From NCBI RefSeq assembly GCF_007483685.1, contig NZ_VMKN01000001.1, positions 2,406,393 through 2,470,392 on the forward strand: DNA of 64,000 nt. The letters are read 5' to 3'. The notes under the pieces were generated by a model. It made no database searches. It saw only the letters and a list, made by a program, of their open reading frames with translations, and had not been told where the DNA came from. Numbering within the stretch: position 1 is the first letter of the stretch; every line of letters begins with the position of its first letter. Of this stretch, positions 27,507 through 37,517 are shown piece by piece. The position numbers and the translations under genes are program-made. The stretch comes from Litoribacter populi. Its GTDB lineage: Bacteria; Bacteroidota; Bacteroidia; Cytophagales; Cyclobacteriaceae.

Positions 27507-28523
27507 CTAATTTTCCCCTTTACGTCTCTGCGGCTTTATTTTTTCATCCTGATCAGCCTGCTCCTCATCCCTATCCTCCGCATTTTTAATAATTTTCCCA
27601 CTCTTCCAATCTACTTCCATCAACTCAACCCTGACAGCTTCCTTAAGTGGCTTAATATTACCACCGGTCTTTTCAGCGATGTAGAAAGTGATCTGGGCAC
27701 CGAACAGAAAAATTACCACGGAATAATAAATCCAAATCAGAACAAAAACTAATGAGCCCGCTGTACCATACGCACTTCCCACGTCTGAATTTGCCATATA
27801 AAAGCTGAGTAAATATTTACCAAATGCAAACATCAACATGGTCACAAAGGCGCCCATCCATACATACCGCCACCTCACTTTGGCGTCGGGAAGTATTTTA
27901 TACATCAGGCCGAAAATTACAACCAGAATTCCCTGGGCCACCAAAAAATTTGCCGCTGAGGCCAACCATAATGTGCCTTCATCAATCAAATTGGATAAAT
28001 ACCTGAAGAATATAACTATCAAAGCATCTACTACAAGGGAAACGATAAGTACAAACCCAATGGAAGCCACCATAGAAAAACTTAAAGCTCTGTTAATGAT
28101 AAATTTGAGCAGGCCCTTTTCAGGTTTTGGACGAATGTGCCAGATATGGTTGATGCTGTTTTGAAGGCTTACAAATACCGTAGTGGCACTAAAAATTAGA
28201 ACTCCAATCCCCACCACTTTGGCCCACATGCTGGTTTCATCCACAACAGCGTTTTGCATGATCATGTCAAAAGTCTCCGCACTATCGCTACCAAGGGTTT
28301 CACTTATTTGATTGAGCATCTCTTCTCTCACCTCACCCTCGCTATAAAATGCAGCCGCAATCGTAAGAACAATGATGAGAAGCCCCGGCATGCTGAAAAT
28401 GGTATAAAAAGCAGTGCTTGCCGCAAAGGTCATGGAGTCACTTCCAGTGAAATCCTTAATGCTTTCCTTAATAATCTGGAAGGCTGTGAAATTCTTGATT
28501 TTGCTAATCCCTTTTTTGATCAT
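27507..28523 (-). CDS. YihY/BrkB-family inner membrane protein
   Basis: The 338 residues contain six hydrophobic helices between about 30 and 290, with the family motif AASTAFYTIFSMPG near the start and SVGSAYGTAGSLVFVLIWIYYS near residue 245. YihY/BrkB members were once called RNase BN, which is now considered incorrect; the role is unclear. The C-terminal tail is strongly charged. It is convergent with the small peptide gene. Confidence 0.9.
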   Translation of the reverse strand: MIKKGISKIKNFTAFQIIKESIKDFTGSDSMTFAASTAFYTIFSMPGLLIIVLTIAAAFYSEGEVREEMLNQISETLGSDSAETFDMIMQNAVVDETSMWAKVVGIGVLIFSATTVFVSLQNSINHIWHIRPKPEKGLLKFIINRALSFSMVASIGFVLIVSLVVDALIVIFFRYLSNLIDEGTLWLASAANFLVAQGILVVIFGLMYKILPDAKVRWRYVWMGAFVTMLMFAFGKYLLSFYMANSDVGSAYGTAGSLVFVLIWIYYSVVIFLFGAQITFYIAEKTGGNIKPLKEAVRVELMEVDWKSGKIIKNAEDRDEEQADQDEKIKPQRRKGEN

Positions 28524-28562
28524 AAAAAAATAGGTCTACTTTTTATATAAAATAGACCTATT
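28522..28562 (-). terminator. Terminator after acyltransferase operon
   Basis: On the minus strand the stem AATAGGTCTA/TAGACCTATT is followed by a run of T. It ends the MBL-patatin-acyltransferase operon, whose last stop is at 28586, and lies across the start region of the YihY gene. Confidence 0.8.
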
Positions 28563-28585
28563 CTCAAAATGTTTATTAAATGCGA

Positions 28586-29146
28586 TTATCTTATGCCTTT
28601 TTCTGGATGTCTGCCAGTCACTGTCCGTCCAAAAGCCATCATTTCCTGGATTTGCTCATCAATCATCCCATTAGGATAAATTACAGGTCCTATACCAGCC
28701 TCTTTTTTCTTGTAATCCAAAAACCCAATCACAACAGGCACATCTGCCCCCATAGCTATGTGATAAAACCCTGTCTTCCATCTAGGGGCATAACTTCTGG
28801 TTCCTTCTGGAGTCACCATGATTACCAGCTCGTCTCTTTGTTTGAGCATGTTGATCATAGCTTCAGTGTAGGTTTGCTTACGCTTACCTGACACCTTTTT
28901 CCGGTCAATGGCGATCCCTCCTAAGGCTTTGATTAACCAGCCCAGGGGTCCCACCATAATTTCTTTTTTTATAGTAAACCTCACCGGCACATCCATTATA
29001 AAAAACGCCGCTCTGGCATAGAGTAGGTCCCAATTGGAAGTGTGGGGAATGGCTATCAAGACGGCCTTTTTGAGGCCTTCCGGCCAACCTCCGACCACTT
29101 TCCAGCCGGCAATCCATAAAACAAACTTTGCTAATAATTTCATCAT
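28586..29146 (-). CDS. Lysophospholipid acyltransferase (PlsC-like)
   Basis: The 186-residue protein has the glycerolipid acyltransferase block I HTSNWD (H35 and D40, the HxxxxD catalytic pair) and block III PEGTRS (113-118). It is short for PlsC but typical of the small acyltransferases common in Bacteroidetes. It probably adds a fatty acid to a lysophospholipid or aminolipid at the membrane. It starts 5 bases after the patatin gene stops, so the pair may remodel membrane lipids together: the patatin would remove an acyl chain and this enzyme would replace it. Confidence 0.85.
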   Translation of the reverse strand: MMKLLAKFVLWIAGWKVVGGWPEGLKKAVLIAIPHTSNWDLLYARAAFFIMDVPVRFTIKKEIMVGPLGWLIKALGGIAIDRKKVSGKRKQTYTEAMINMLKQRDELVIMVTPEGTRSYAPRWKTGFYHIAMGADVPVVIGFLDYKKKEAGIGPVIYPNGMIDEQIQEMMAFGRTVTGRHPEKGIR

Positions 29147-29151
29147 AATGT

Positions 29152-29958
29152 TTACTGTGCGGATGCTAATTTTAAAAGGGAAGGTGTATTTTCCAAATAT
29201 TCTAGTCCACCCTCATATCCTGCCGTAAAAATATCCTTTGCCCGCTTAATATCAAAAGCCCCAAACCTTGCCATTCCCGTAGGTTCGATAAAATAATCAC
29301 ATTTTTCCCTTCTGCTATAGGCATTGAAATTCATGGAAAGTATCACCGTCCTCTCTATCAATTTCTTAATGTTTTGAATATTAGGTGAATCCGGTAGGTG
29401 ATTACAATTAACTCCTATGATCACATCACATACACCATCCAAAGGCTCTATCGGTAAATTATTCAACACTCCCCCATCCACATAATAATTTCCGTCGATC
29501 AAAATAGGATCAAACATGCCTGGGATACATGAACTGGCCATGATTGCCCGAATAATTTCTCCTTCGGAAAAATAAACGGCTTTGCCTTTGCAAATATCTG
29601 TTGCAGCTATAGTAAGAGGTATTTTGAGTTTGGCAAAATCATTATGCTCCAAATATTGAGCAAATAACTTCTCCAATATTTCCATTTTAAGAATCCCTAC
29701 AAGACTTACTGCAGGTCGGAGGAATTTAAAGAATTTAGTGTGTACAATGATATCAAAGATATCGTCGGGGGAATAACCCTCACAGTACATACTACCCACG
29801 ATGGCTCCGGCACTAGTACCGGACACCCTGGTAGGAAAAATACCTTTTTCATTAAGAGCCTTTAGCACTCCCAAATGAGCAACCCCACGAGCACCACCCC
29901 CCGATAAAGCAATTCCAATTTTCTTCTTAGATTTCACTAAGCTTAAACGTTTTGTCAA
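29152..29958 (-). CDS. Patatin-like phospholipase, RssA-type
   Basis: The 268-residue protein has the patatin oxyanion loop GGGARG (20-25), the nucleophile S49 in GTSAGA and the catalytic aspartate in DGGVLNNLP, so the Ser-Asp dyad is complete. It resembles E. coli RssA/YchK and probably hydrolyses acyl lipids in the cytoplasm. The start overlaps the MBL-fold gene by 32 bases, and the acyltransferase gene follows. No signal peptide is visible. Confidence 0.9.
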   Translation of the reverse strand: MTKRLSLVKSKKKIGIALSGGGARGVAHLGVLKALNEKGIFPTRVSGTSAGAIVGSMYCEGYSPDDIFDIIVHTKFFKFLRPAVSLVGILKMEILEKLFAQYLEHNDFAKLKIPLTIAATDICKGKAVYFSEGEIIRAIMASSCIPGMFDPILIDGNYYVDGGVLNNLPIEPLDGVCDVIIGVNCNHLPDSPNIQNIKKLIERTVILSMNFNAYSRREKCDYFIEPTGMARFGAFDIKRAKDIFTAGYEGGLEYLENTPSLLKLASAQ

Positions 29959-30772
29959 GTCTTACTCCTTTCTCTGTCATTTTCACGGTGCAACACTCGT
30001 TTTCAGAATCATGTTCCAGAAAGATCACATACTCTTCGGAGGCTGCCTCCTCCAAAAATCTTTTCTTTTCATCTAGAGTGAGTAAAGGTCTTGTATCATA
30101 GCCCATTACATATGGAAGCGGAATATGGCCAACTGATGGCAAAAGATCAGCAGCAAAAACCAAAGTATGCCCTTTATAGTTGATTTTCGGAATCATTTGC
30201 TTATCAGTATGACCGTTAGCAAAGAAATATTCAAAGCCGTCAAACAGCTTTTTTGACTCCATGTCAGTAAAGTTTAACTGACCACTTTCTTGGATTGGAA
30301 GGATGTTTTCTTTTAGAAAACTGGCTTTTTCACGGGCATTTGGCTCGGTTGCCCACTGCCAATGGTCCTTATTACTCCAATACTTGGCATTTTTGAAAAC
30401 CATCTCAGGCATGTCCATCTTTCCATTCTTATACTGAACTCCTCCCCCACAATGATCAAAATGGAGGTGTGTCAGGAAATTGTCTGTGATGTCATTTGCG
30501 GAAAAACCGGCACCATGTAGCGAATCATGCAGGTTTGCATTTCCATGAAGGTAATAATGACTAAAAAATTTTGCATCCTGCTTGTTTCCAATGCCGTTAT
30601 CGATAAGGACTAATCGGTCACCTTCTTCCACCAAAAGGCACCTCATTGCCCACGTACAAAGATTTTTCTCATCAGCCGGATTGGTTCTTTCCCACAAAAC
30701 TTTGGGCACAACGCCAAACATTGCTCCTCCATCCAGTTTAAAAAAACCGGTATCAATCACATGTAGATTCAT
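29927..30772 (-). CDS. MBL-fold metallo-hydrolase
   Basis: The 281 residues contain the metallo-beta-lactamase signature THLHFDHCGG (H102, H104, D106, H107) and further ligands in ANGHTDKQ and FAADLLPSVGH. The layout is that of the AHL-lactonase/YtnP-like group, but the substrate cannot be inferred. It is the first gene of a three-gene minus-strand unit with patatin and acyltransferase, which suggests an ester or thioester substrate of lipid metabolism. Confidence 0.85.
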   Translation of the reverse strand: MNLHVIDTGFFKLDGGAMFGVVPKVLWERTNPADEKNLCTWAMRCLLVEEGDRLVLIDNGIGNKQDAKFFSHYYLHGNANLHDSLHGAGFSANDITDNFLTHLHFDHCGGGVQYKNGKMDMPEMVFKNAKYWSNKDHWQWATEPNAREKASFLKENILPIQESGQLNFTDMESKKLFDGFEYFFANGHTDKQMIPKINYKGHTLVFAADLLPSVGHIPLPYVMGYDTRPLLTLDEKKRFLEEAASEEYVIFLEHDSENECCTVKMTEKGVRLDKTFKLSEI

Positions 30773-30782
30773 AGCTATTAAA

Positions 30783-30816
30783 TAAAAAAACCTCTGCGAT
30801 TTTAAAACAGAGGTTT
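30783..30816 (-). terminator. Terminator after accA
   Basis: Stem AAACCTCTG/CAGAGGTTT, then a T run on the minus strand. It lies beyond the accA stop at 30836 and separates accA from the MBL gene. Confidence 0.85.
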
Positions 30817-30835
30817 GATTAAAATATTAATTCAA

Positions 30836-31783
30836 TTATTCATTTACCACGCCCATAGCGCAGAACTTATTGATTCGAGACTCAATGCGTTTTTCAGGCT
30901 TCATTTTATCCAACTCGGTCAAGGCTTTTGTGATAGCTTCTTTCAAATTCTTTGCCATGGCTTTCATATCCTTGTGTGCCCCACCAAGTGGTTCCTCGAT
31001 GATGCCATCAATAAGTTTGTTGGAAAGCATGTCATTCGCCGTAAGCTTGAGGGCTTCAGCTGCTTGCTCCTTATAGTCCCAGCTTCTCCACAAGATGGAA
31101 GAGCAAGACTCCGGAGAGATGACAGAGTACCAGGTGTTTTCAAGCATAAATACCTTGTCACCGATGGCTATACCCAAAGCTCCACCTGAGGCACCTTCAC
31201 CTATTATGATACAGATAACCGGTACGGTAAGCTTGAACATCTCCTTAAGGTTTCTGGCAATAGCTTCTCCTTGCCCTCTTTCCTCGGCTTCAAGACCTGG
31301 AAAGGCACCTGGAGTATCAATTAAAGTTACGATTGGTTTTCCAAATTTCTCGGCCATCTTCATCAGCCTCAAAGCTTTGCGATACCCTTCTGGGTTGGCC
31401 ATTCCAAAGTTTCTTTCCTGACGCTGTTTGGTATTTCTACCTTTTTGCTGTCCAATAAACATCACTGAGCGACCATCGATATCACCAAGACCACCTATCA
31501 TAGCCTTGTCATCCTTGACACTACGGTCACCATGGATCTCAATAAAATCCTGGGTAATCTCGTAGATGTAATCAAGGGCGTAAGGCCTGTCGGAATGACG
31601 TGATAACTGAACCCGCTGCCATCTGGTGAGGTTCTGGAAAGTTTCTTTTTTCAAAGCCTTTATTTTTTCTTCCAAAGACTGTATATCTGCTGATAAATCA
31701 ATGCTCTTGCCTTGGGCCAAGTCTTTCATTTCCTGAAGCTTCTGCTCTAGGTCGGCAATTGGTTTTTCAAATTCTAATACCAT
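30836..31783 (-). CDS. accA: Acetyl-CoA carboxylase carboxyltransferase subunit alpha
   Basis: The 315-residue protein is the alpha subunit of the carboxyltransferase that moves CO2 from biotin to acetyl-CoA, the first step of fatty acid synthesis. The crotonase-type core is clear: [22 protein letters not shown] and [16 protein letters not shown] form the oxyanion and CoA/biotin sites. The length agrees with bacterial AccA (about 317). The beta subunit is not in the window. A TATCTTTG box lies just upstream, and a terminator follows. Confidence 0.97.
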   Translation of the reverse strand: MVLEFEKPIADLEQKLQEMKDLAQGKSIDLSADIQSLEEKIKALKKETFQNLTRWQRVQLSRHSDRPYALDYIYEITQDFIEIHGDRSVKDDKAMIGGLGDIDGRSVMFIGQQKGRNTKQRQERNFGMANPEGYRKALRLMKMAEKFGKPIVTLIDTPGAFPGLEAEERGQGEAIARNLKEMFKLTVPVICIIIGEGASGGALGIAIGDKVFMLENTWYSVISPESCSSILWRSWDYKEQAAEALKLTANDMLSNKLIDGIIEEPLGGAHKDMKAMAKNLKEAITKALTELDKMKPEKRIESRINKFCAMGVVNE

Positions 31784-31805
31784 AGTAAAAGTTTTAAGCT
31801 GATGA

Positions 31806-31813
31806 CAAAGATA
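31806..31813 (-). promoter_or_regulatory. Putative -7 box for accA
   Basis: On the minus strand the sequence is TATCTTTG, a perfect TAnnTTTG match, 22 bases upstream of the accA start. No -33 TTG is at the expected spacing. Confidence 0.5.
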
Positions 31814-32002
31814 AAAATTAATTTTAAGAATAATATTCTGTTTGCAACACAGTTTCCATTTGCTTAAAACTCAGGGATGAAACATTGAACTCTGCCTATC
31901 AAACAGCCCTAAAATTAATATAACCGAAAGTCTTACCTATTAGAACCTGATACTCCCCTGGCTGTTTCAAAAATGATTGAGAAAGAGCGAAATACTTTGT
32001 GT

Positions 32003-32125
32003 GGTTTAGAAGTTTATATCCCGATTGGTGCTGCGCACATCAGGAAGGGTTAGAAGTTTAGGGATGGCAATTGGAGGGAATCTAACCCCCTAAACCGTCC
32101 CGCAGGGACATTAACCTCCTAAACC
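32003..32125. repeat. Imperfect palindromic repeat copies R1 and R2 (inverted pair)
   Basis: R1 (32003-32063) runs from GGTTTAGAAGTTTAT through TCCCGATT to GGGTTAGAAGTTTAGG. R2 (32081-32125) is a shorter copy in the opposite orientation with the palindrome GTCCCGCAGGGAC between TAACCCCCTAAACC and TTAACCTCCTAAACC. The same sequence family recurs four times at 33344-33723. The rest of the 31784-32146 gap shows no gene. The repeats lie downstream of the DUF3037 gene. Confidence 0.8.
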
Positions 32126-32146
32126 AATCCAACTCGCTCCACTGGA

Positions 32147-32530
32147 TCATAAAACGTTTTCCCGAAATAACCTCTCTAACGTCCCTTCCAAATCATCAGT
32201 CAGCCCAGTATGTGGCCTTGAAGTTTGGATGATGGAGCTTCTGACGGCTGTCATCCACCGGAAGCGGGAAGCCAGATCGTATTTGGATATAGGGCCGCCA
32301 TCTGGAGAAGCCGTACAGATTTTTTCAAAAGAGTTGAGATGATCCTCCAATAGTTCAAGGTCTGCTTCTTGGTCCAAGGCCTTAAGTTTTTCCTGGTTGA
32401 GGGCAATCTTGCATTGTAGAAAATTGCTTTTCCATGCGCACAACAGTATTCCCACATTTATAAACTCCTCTCGCTCTACCCGAGGTACCACCCGGATGAC
32501 GGCATACTCATACAAGTGCTTTTCTGGCAT
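32147..32530 (-). CDS. DUF3037 protein
   Basis: I place the start at the ATG at 32530 (MPEKHLYEYAVIRVVPR), giving 127 residues; in-frame ATG 32542 and TTG 32548 are alternatives. The YAVIRVVPR-x-ER-EFINVGILL block is the DUF3037 signature. The start lies inside the 3' end of the HipA-like kinase gene, so the two are coupled. DUF3037 has no established function, but its genes are commonly seen beside HipA-like kinases, and a regulator or partner role is an attractive guess. No DNA-binding motif is visible. Confidence 0.8.
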   Translation of the reverse strand: MPEKHLYEYAVIRVVPRVEREEFINVGILLCAWKSNFLQCKIALNQEKLKALDQEADLELLEDHLNSFEKICTASPDGGPISKYDLASRFRWMTAVRSSIIQTSRPHTGLTDDLEGTLERLFRENVL

Positions 32531-33302
32531 TTTTAGCTTCATTAACAAAAGTTTCGGAATGATTTAGTCTAGTGGTAAGGAAAGACGCATACACCGATCT
32601 CATTTCCTCTGGATCTTCAGATTCTCCTGTTGCCAGCAGCCATTCATCCGGAATGGTCGCCACAATTTTATGGATTGCTTCTGGTTTCAACAAAGCGCAA
32701 AAGGCTTGGTCAACCTGCTCCAGATCTGCTGCAGCCGGTAAAAGCACATGATCCTTGATTAAAGGAAACGGACTCTTTGCTTGCTTCTCCCAATTGGTCC
32801 AGGAATGGTGGAAGAGAAACGAAGCCCCATGATCGATAAGCCAAAGCTCCCTTTTCCAAATGAGCATATTGGTATTTCTAAAAGAACGATCCACATTCGT
32901 AATAAAGGCATCCAGCCAGACTATCTTCGATGCCAGTTCCGCATCAATGTTCATCGCAACCGGATCATAATTGACCGAACCCGAAAGAAAATGTAGCGCG
33001 AGGTTCAGGCCTTGGCTACCCTTGAGAAGATCCTGAATCTCCTCATCCCCCTCAGAACGCCCAAAGGCTTCATCCAGCTGAGCAAAAACTATTTCAGGAA
33101 TTCTGAACCCTAGCATCCGGGCGATTTCCCCTCCAAGCAAATCTGCAATCAATGCTTTTTCCCTTTGACCTGCCCCCCTGAACTTGATGACATACTTGAA
33201 CCCATCATCAGCATCAGCCAAGGCCGGCAAAGAACCCCCTTCCCGCAAGGGCAGAATATACCGTTCTACATTTACAGTACGAATGTCGAGCTTTGAAACC
33301 AT
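32508..33302 (-). CDS. HipA-like kinase-fold protein
   Basis: The 264-residue protein is much shorter than E. coli HipA (440). It keeps a catalytic loop NVDRSFRN (136-143; D138 as the base and N143 as metal ligand) and the metal-binding motif DHG in LIDHGASF (D157), both matching HipA/PI4K-like kinases. The N-terminal stretch with KYVIKF provides the ATP-binding lysine (K40). HipA itself phosphorylates glutamyl-tRNA synthetase; the target here is unknown. There is no HipB antitoxin, and the coupled gene is DUF3037. A TATCTTTG box precedes the start, and palindromic repeats lie on both sides of the pair. Confidence 0.85.
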   Translation of the reverse strand: MVSKLDIRTVNVERYILPLREGGSLPALADADDGFKYVIKFRGAGQREKALIADLLGGEIARMLGFRIPEIVFAQLDEAFGRSEGDEEIQDLLKGSQGLNLALHFLSGSVNYDPVAMNIDAELASKIVWLDAFITNVDRSFRNTNMLIWKRELWLIDHGASFLFHHSWTNWEKQAKSPFPLIKDHVLLPAAADLEQVDQAFCALLKPEAIHKIVATIPDEWLLATGESEDPEEMRSVYASFLTTRLNHSETFVNEAKNARKALV

Positions 33303-33323
33303 TTCGTTTATTTATCAGAAGAC

Positions 33324-33331
33324 CAAAGATA
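33324..33331 (-). promoter_or_regulatory. Putative -7 box for HipA-like/DUF3037 operon
   Basis: On the minus strand the sequence is TATCTTTG, 21 bases before the kinase start at 33302. It lies between the start codon and repeat copy R3. Confidence 0.5.
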
Positions 33332-33343
33332 GGGATTTCTGGT

Positions 33344-33723
33344 GGTTTAGGAGATTATTTCCCGATGGGTGCTGCGCATATCGAGAAGGTTGAAGGGTTT
33401 AGGAATGATGGAGCTGGTGGATGCGGAGAACTTAGAAATTTGATTTGTCGGGTTAGGTGTTTATGTCCCGATTAGCGCTGACGCGAATCGGGACGGGTTA
33501 GAGGTTTAGGTAATGAAGGCCTGCCGGGGTCAACTCTTGATGATTCCAGCAGCATCATACCCAAACTGCACCCCTTCGCCACGCATCGCGACTAACCCCC
33601 TAAATCTCCCACAACGCGTAGCGTCGGGATATCAACTTCTAAAAAAACGAAACAGAGCAACGAAAGCAAATTAGCGGGATCTAACCTCCTAAACCGTCCC
33701 GCAGGGACAATCAACTTCTAAAC
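33344..33723. repeat. Imperfect palindromic repeat copies R3-R6
   Basis: R3 (33344-33403) and R4 (33451-33510) run in the same direction as R1. R5 (33591-33643) and R6 (33681-33723) run opposite. R4 has a clear stem, GTCCCGATT with AATCGGGAC. R6 repeats the GTCCCGCAGGGAC core of R2. All copies are bounded by G-TTAG-RR-TTTA-type arms. This cluster fills most of the gap between the HipA operon and the tRNA terminator; no coding region is visible in it. Confidence 0.8.
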
Positions 33724-33732
33724 AACTTCTCA

Positions 33733-33771
33733 TAAAACAAAAAAAGCCTTAGAAAATCAATTCTAAGGCTT
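33733..33771 (-). terminator. Terminator of the tRNA-Asp cluster
   Basis: On the minus strand the stem AAGCCTTAGAA/TTCTAAGGCTT is followed by TTTTTTGTTTT. It starts two bases beyond the last tRNA. Confidence 0.9.
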
Positions 33772-33772
33772 G

Positions 33773-33846
33773 CGGAATGGACGGGACTCGAACCCGCGAC
33801 CTCCTGCGTGACAGGCAGGCATTCTAACCAGCTGAACTACCACTCC
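33773..33846 (-). tRNA. tRNA-Asp (anticodon GTC), third copy
   Basis: A 74-base tRNA with acceptor stem GGAGTGG/CCATTCC, discriminator G73, D-arm TTCAGCTGGTTAGAA, anticodon loop CTGTCAC with anticodon GTC and the T-loop GTTCGAGTC. The 3' CCA is not encoded. It is identical to the two upstream copies and is the last of the three in transcription order. Confidence 0.97.
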
Positions 33847-33873
33847 AGTGTTGTCAATTTACAGTAATTTTTG

Positions 33874-33947
33874 CGGAATGGACGGGACTCGAACCCGCGA
33901 CCTCCTGCGTGACAGGCAGGCATTCTAACCAGCTGAACTACCACTCC
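33874..33947 (-). tRNA. tRNA-Asp (anticodon GTC), second copy
   Basis: It is identical over 74 bases to the tRNA at 33773, with the same GTC anticodon and G73. It is separated from its neighbours by spacers of 27 and 30 bases that are rich in A and T. Confidence 0.97.
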
Positions 33948-33977
33948 AATGTGTTATAAATTGACAATATTTTTATG

Positions 33978-34051
33978 CGGAATGGACGGGACTCGAACCC
34001 GCGACCTCCTGCGTGACAGGCAGGCATTCTAACCAGCTGAACTACCACTCC
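33978..34051 (-). tRNA. tRNA-Asp (anticodon GTC), first copy
   Basis: First of the three identical copies in transcription order. It lies 27 bases downstream of a promoter-like pair of boxes at 34079-34110. CCA is not encoded. Confidence 0.97.
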
Positions 34052-34078
34052 GTTTATTCCTTCTCGTTTGAAGTGTTG

Positions 34079-34110
34079 CAAAGGTAGCAGTTCTTCCTTT
34101 TATTGCAAAA
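34079..34110 (-). promoter_or_regulatory. Promoter of the tRNA-Asp cluster
   Basis: On the minus strand a TTTTG (34106-34110) is followed after 19 bases by TACCTTTG (34079-34086). Both boxes and the spacing match the Bacteroidetes -33 TTTG / -7 TAnnTTTG promoter. The first tRNA begins about 27 bases further on. This is the best promoter in the window. Confidence 0.75.
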
Positions 34111-34481
34111 CAAGTGATTAAAAAAAACCTTGCCTAGAATCTACATTACTTAATGTCAGAGATATAAATTTATATTTCCCAATAATAATTAGCATTCCTA
34201 TTAGTATATTTCATACAACCCTATTTTCACCATGCATAAATTCCACTATTTTCTTATATCAAGTCTTAAGTTTACTTGACACTTTTTCTAATTAAACCCG
34301 CTAGAGAATCTGGGAATAAGGAAACTCTGCGAAACTCCATTTAAACTCTGAGTAACTCTGTGTCCCTTTTGATTTCCTTATTTCTATTATACCTTCCCTC
34401 TACTCAAACCCTTCTACTCACATCTTATATTTCCATCCAAATTTCTTATCTTTGCAAATTCAAAAAAAAGCGACGACTTAA
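34111..34481. other. Gene-free stretch before the ABC-F gene
   Basis: This AT-rich gap holds no convincing reading frame. At 34329-34371 it contains spaced copies of AACTCTG/AAACTC (AAACTCTGCGAAACTC, AAACTCTGAGTAACTCTGTG), a degenerate short repeat of a kind scattered between genes. A TATCTTTG box (34447-34454) lies 28 bases before the ABC-F start and is probably its -7 element, though no clear -33 is seen. Confidence 0.55.
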
Positions 34482-36101
<1,620 letters not shown>

Positions 36102-36107
36102 AATAAA

Positions 36108-37517
36108 TTGTTACTAACCGCTGTAATCATTTACATCCTGATTACGGTCAGCATAGGTGCCTGGTCGTCAAAACTTGTAAAAAGTTCTAAGGACTTTGTT
36201 TTGGCGGGCAGGCAACTTCCTTTATTCCTAAGTGCCTCTGCCCTATTTGCCACTTGGTTTGGGTCTGAGACCATTTTTGGGGCCTCATCCGAATACCTGG
36301 ACCATGGCCTGCAGGGAGTAATGGAAGACCCATTTGGAGGGGCCCTTTGTCTGATACTTTTCGGCATGTTCTATCTTCGTCCCATGTACAGGATGAATGT
36401 GCTCACGCTCGGCGATGTATTCAAAAAGCTTTTTGGCGAAAGGGTCGCATTCCTTTCCTCCTTATTTATGGTTCCGGCCTACTTCGGTTATGTGGCTGCT
36501 CAATTGGTAGCCCTTAGTCTTATCCTTGGAGCCATTGTATCCATTCCCCTGACTACTGGAATTATAATCAGTGCCGCCATCGTAGTATTTTACACTTTCC
36601 TTGGGGGCATGTGGGCGATTTCAATTACCGATTTTATTCAGACCACCATGATTGTAGTCGGATTGCTTTGGGTAGCCACCATGGTAGCGAATCAGGCAGG
36701 TGGAGTGATGCCCATTTTGGAATCCGCACCAGAGGGAAGTTTTCAATTCTTTCCTGAACCCCGTTGGGACTCTTGGGTTAACTACCTTGGGGCGTGGATG
36801 ATTTTGGGTTTAGGAAGTATTCCCAGCCAGGATATTTATCAAAGGGTAATGTCCGCCAAATCGGAAAAGGTTGCCGTCCGATCCACTTATATGGCAGGCG
36901 GTTTCTATTTAAGCTTTGGTTTGCTACCCCTATTTATAGCTCTTGGTGCCAAGGTTTTATATCCGGAAATTTACCTAGAAAACAAACAAATGTTGCTTCC
37001 AGAAATGGTACTTCAACATGGCGGGCTGACCGTACAGGTGCTGTTTTTTGGAGCCCTCCTCTCGGCAATTATGAGCACTACCAGCTCGGGATTATTGGCC
37101 CCAGCGGCCATCATTTCTGAAAACCTCATCAAGCCGACTTTTGGAAAAAATTGGAAGGATGAGCAATTTCTTTGGGTGCTTAGAATTACCGTCATTGCGG
37201 TTGCAGTCGTAGCCATATTCATGGCATCCTGGAAAGCCAATATTTATGAACTCGTGGCCGATGCAAGTATATTGCTTCTCGTTTCATTATTCGTTCCTTT
37301 GACGGCCGGATTGTATTGGAAAAAAGCTTCCCGATTTGGGGCGGTGATGGCAATTTTCATGGGCACAGGTTCCTACTTGTTATTGCTGATGGTGCCCCTA
37401 CCCGTCTACCCACATGTTATCGCATTATTTATAAGTGCCGCAGGAATGCTAATTGGATCCTTCCTCAAGCCTAAAAAAATTAAAACAAAAAAATATGTAC
37501 CCGAAAGTATATCTTAA
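36108..37517 (+). CDS. Sodium:solute symporter (SSS family)
   Basis: The 469 residues start at a TTG six bases after the ABC-F stop and form about 13 hydrophobic helices. The SSS signature regions are present: SSKDFVLAGRQLPLFLSASALFATWFGSE at the start and GGMWAISITDFIQTTMIVVG in the middle. The substrate could be a sugar, amino acid, proline or other solute; the sequence does not say. The last 23 bases overlap the start of the frameshifted rlmI gene. Confidence 0.9.
   Translation: MLLTAVIIYILITVSIGAWSSKLVKSSKDFVLAGRQLPLFLSASALFATWFGSETIFGASSEYLDHGLQGVMEDPFGGALCLILFGMFYLRPMYRMNVLTLGDVFKKLFGERVAFLSSLFMVPAYFGYVAAQLVALSLILGAIVSIPLTTGIIISAAIVVFYTFLGGMWAISITDFIQTTMIVVGLLWVATMVANQAGGVMPILESAPEGSFQFFPEPRWDSWVNYLGAWMILGLGSIPSQDIYQRVMSAKSEKVAVRSTYMAGGFYLSFGLLPLFIALGAKVLYPEIYLENKQMLLPEMVLQHGGLTVQVLFFGALLSAIMSTTSSGLLAPAAIISENLIKPTFGKNWKDEQFLWVLRITVIAVAVVAIFMASWKANIYELVADASILLLVSLFVPLTAGLYWKKASRFGAVMAIFMGTGSYLLLLMVPLPVYPHVIALFISAAGMLIGSFLKPKKIKTKKYVPESIS

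Noticed and set aside
30836-31783. Antisense reading frames inside accA
   Set aside because: They are mirror frames of a well-established gene.
32003-33723. The repeat cluster as a CRISPR array
   Set aside because: The copies differ, are in both orientations, are irregularly spaced and lack unique spacers or cas genes.
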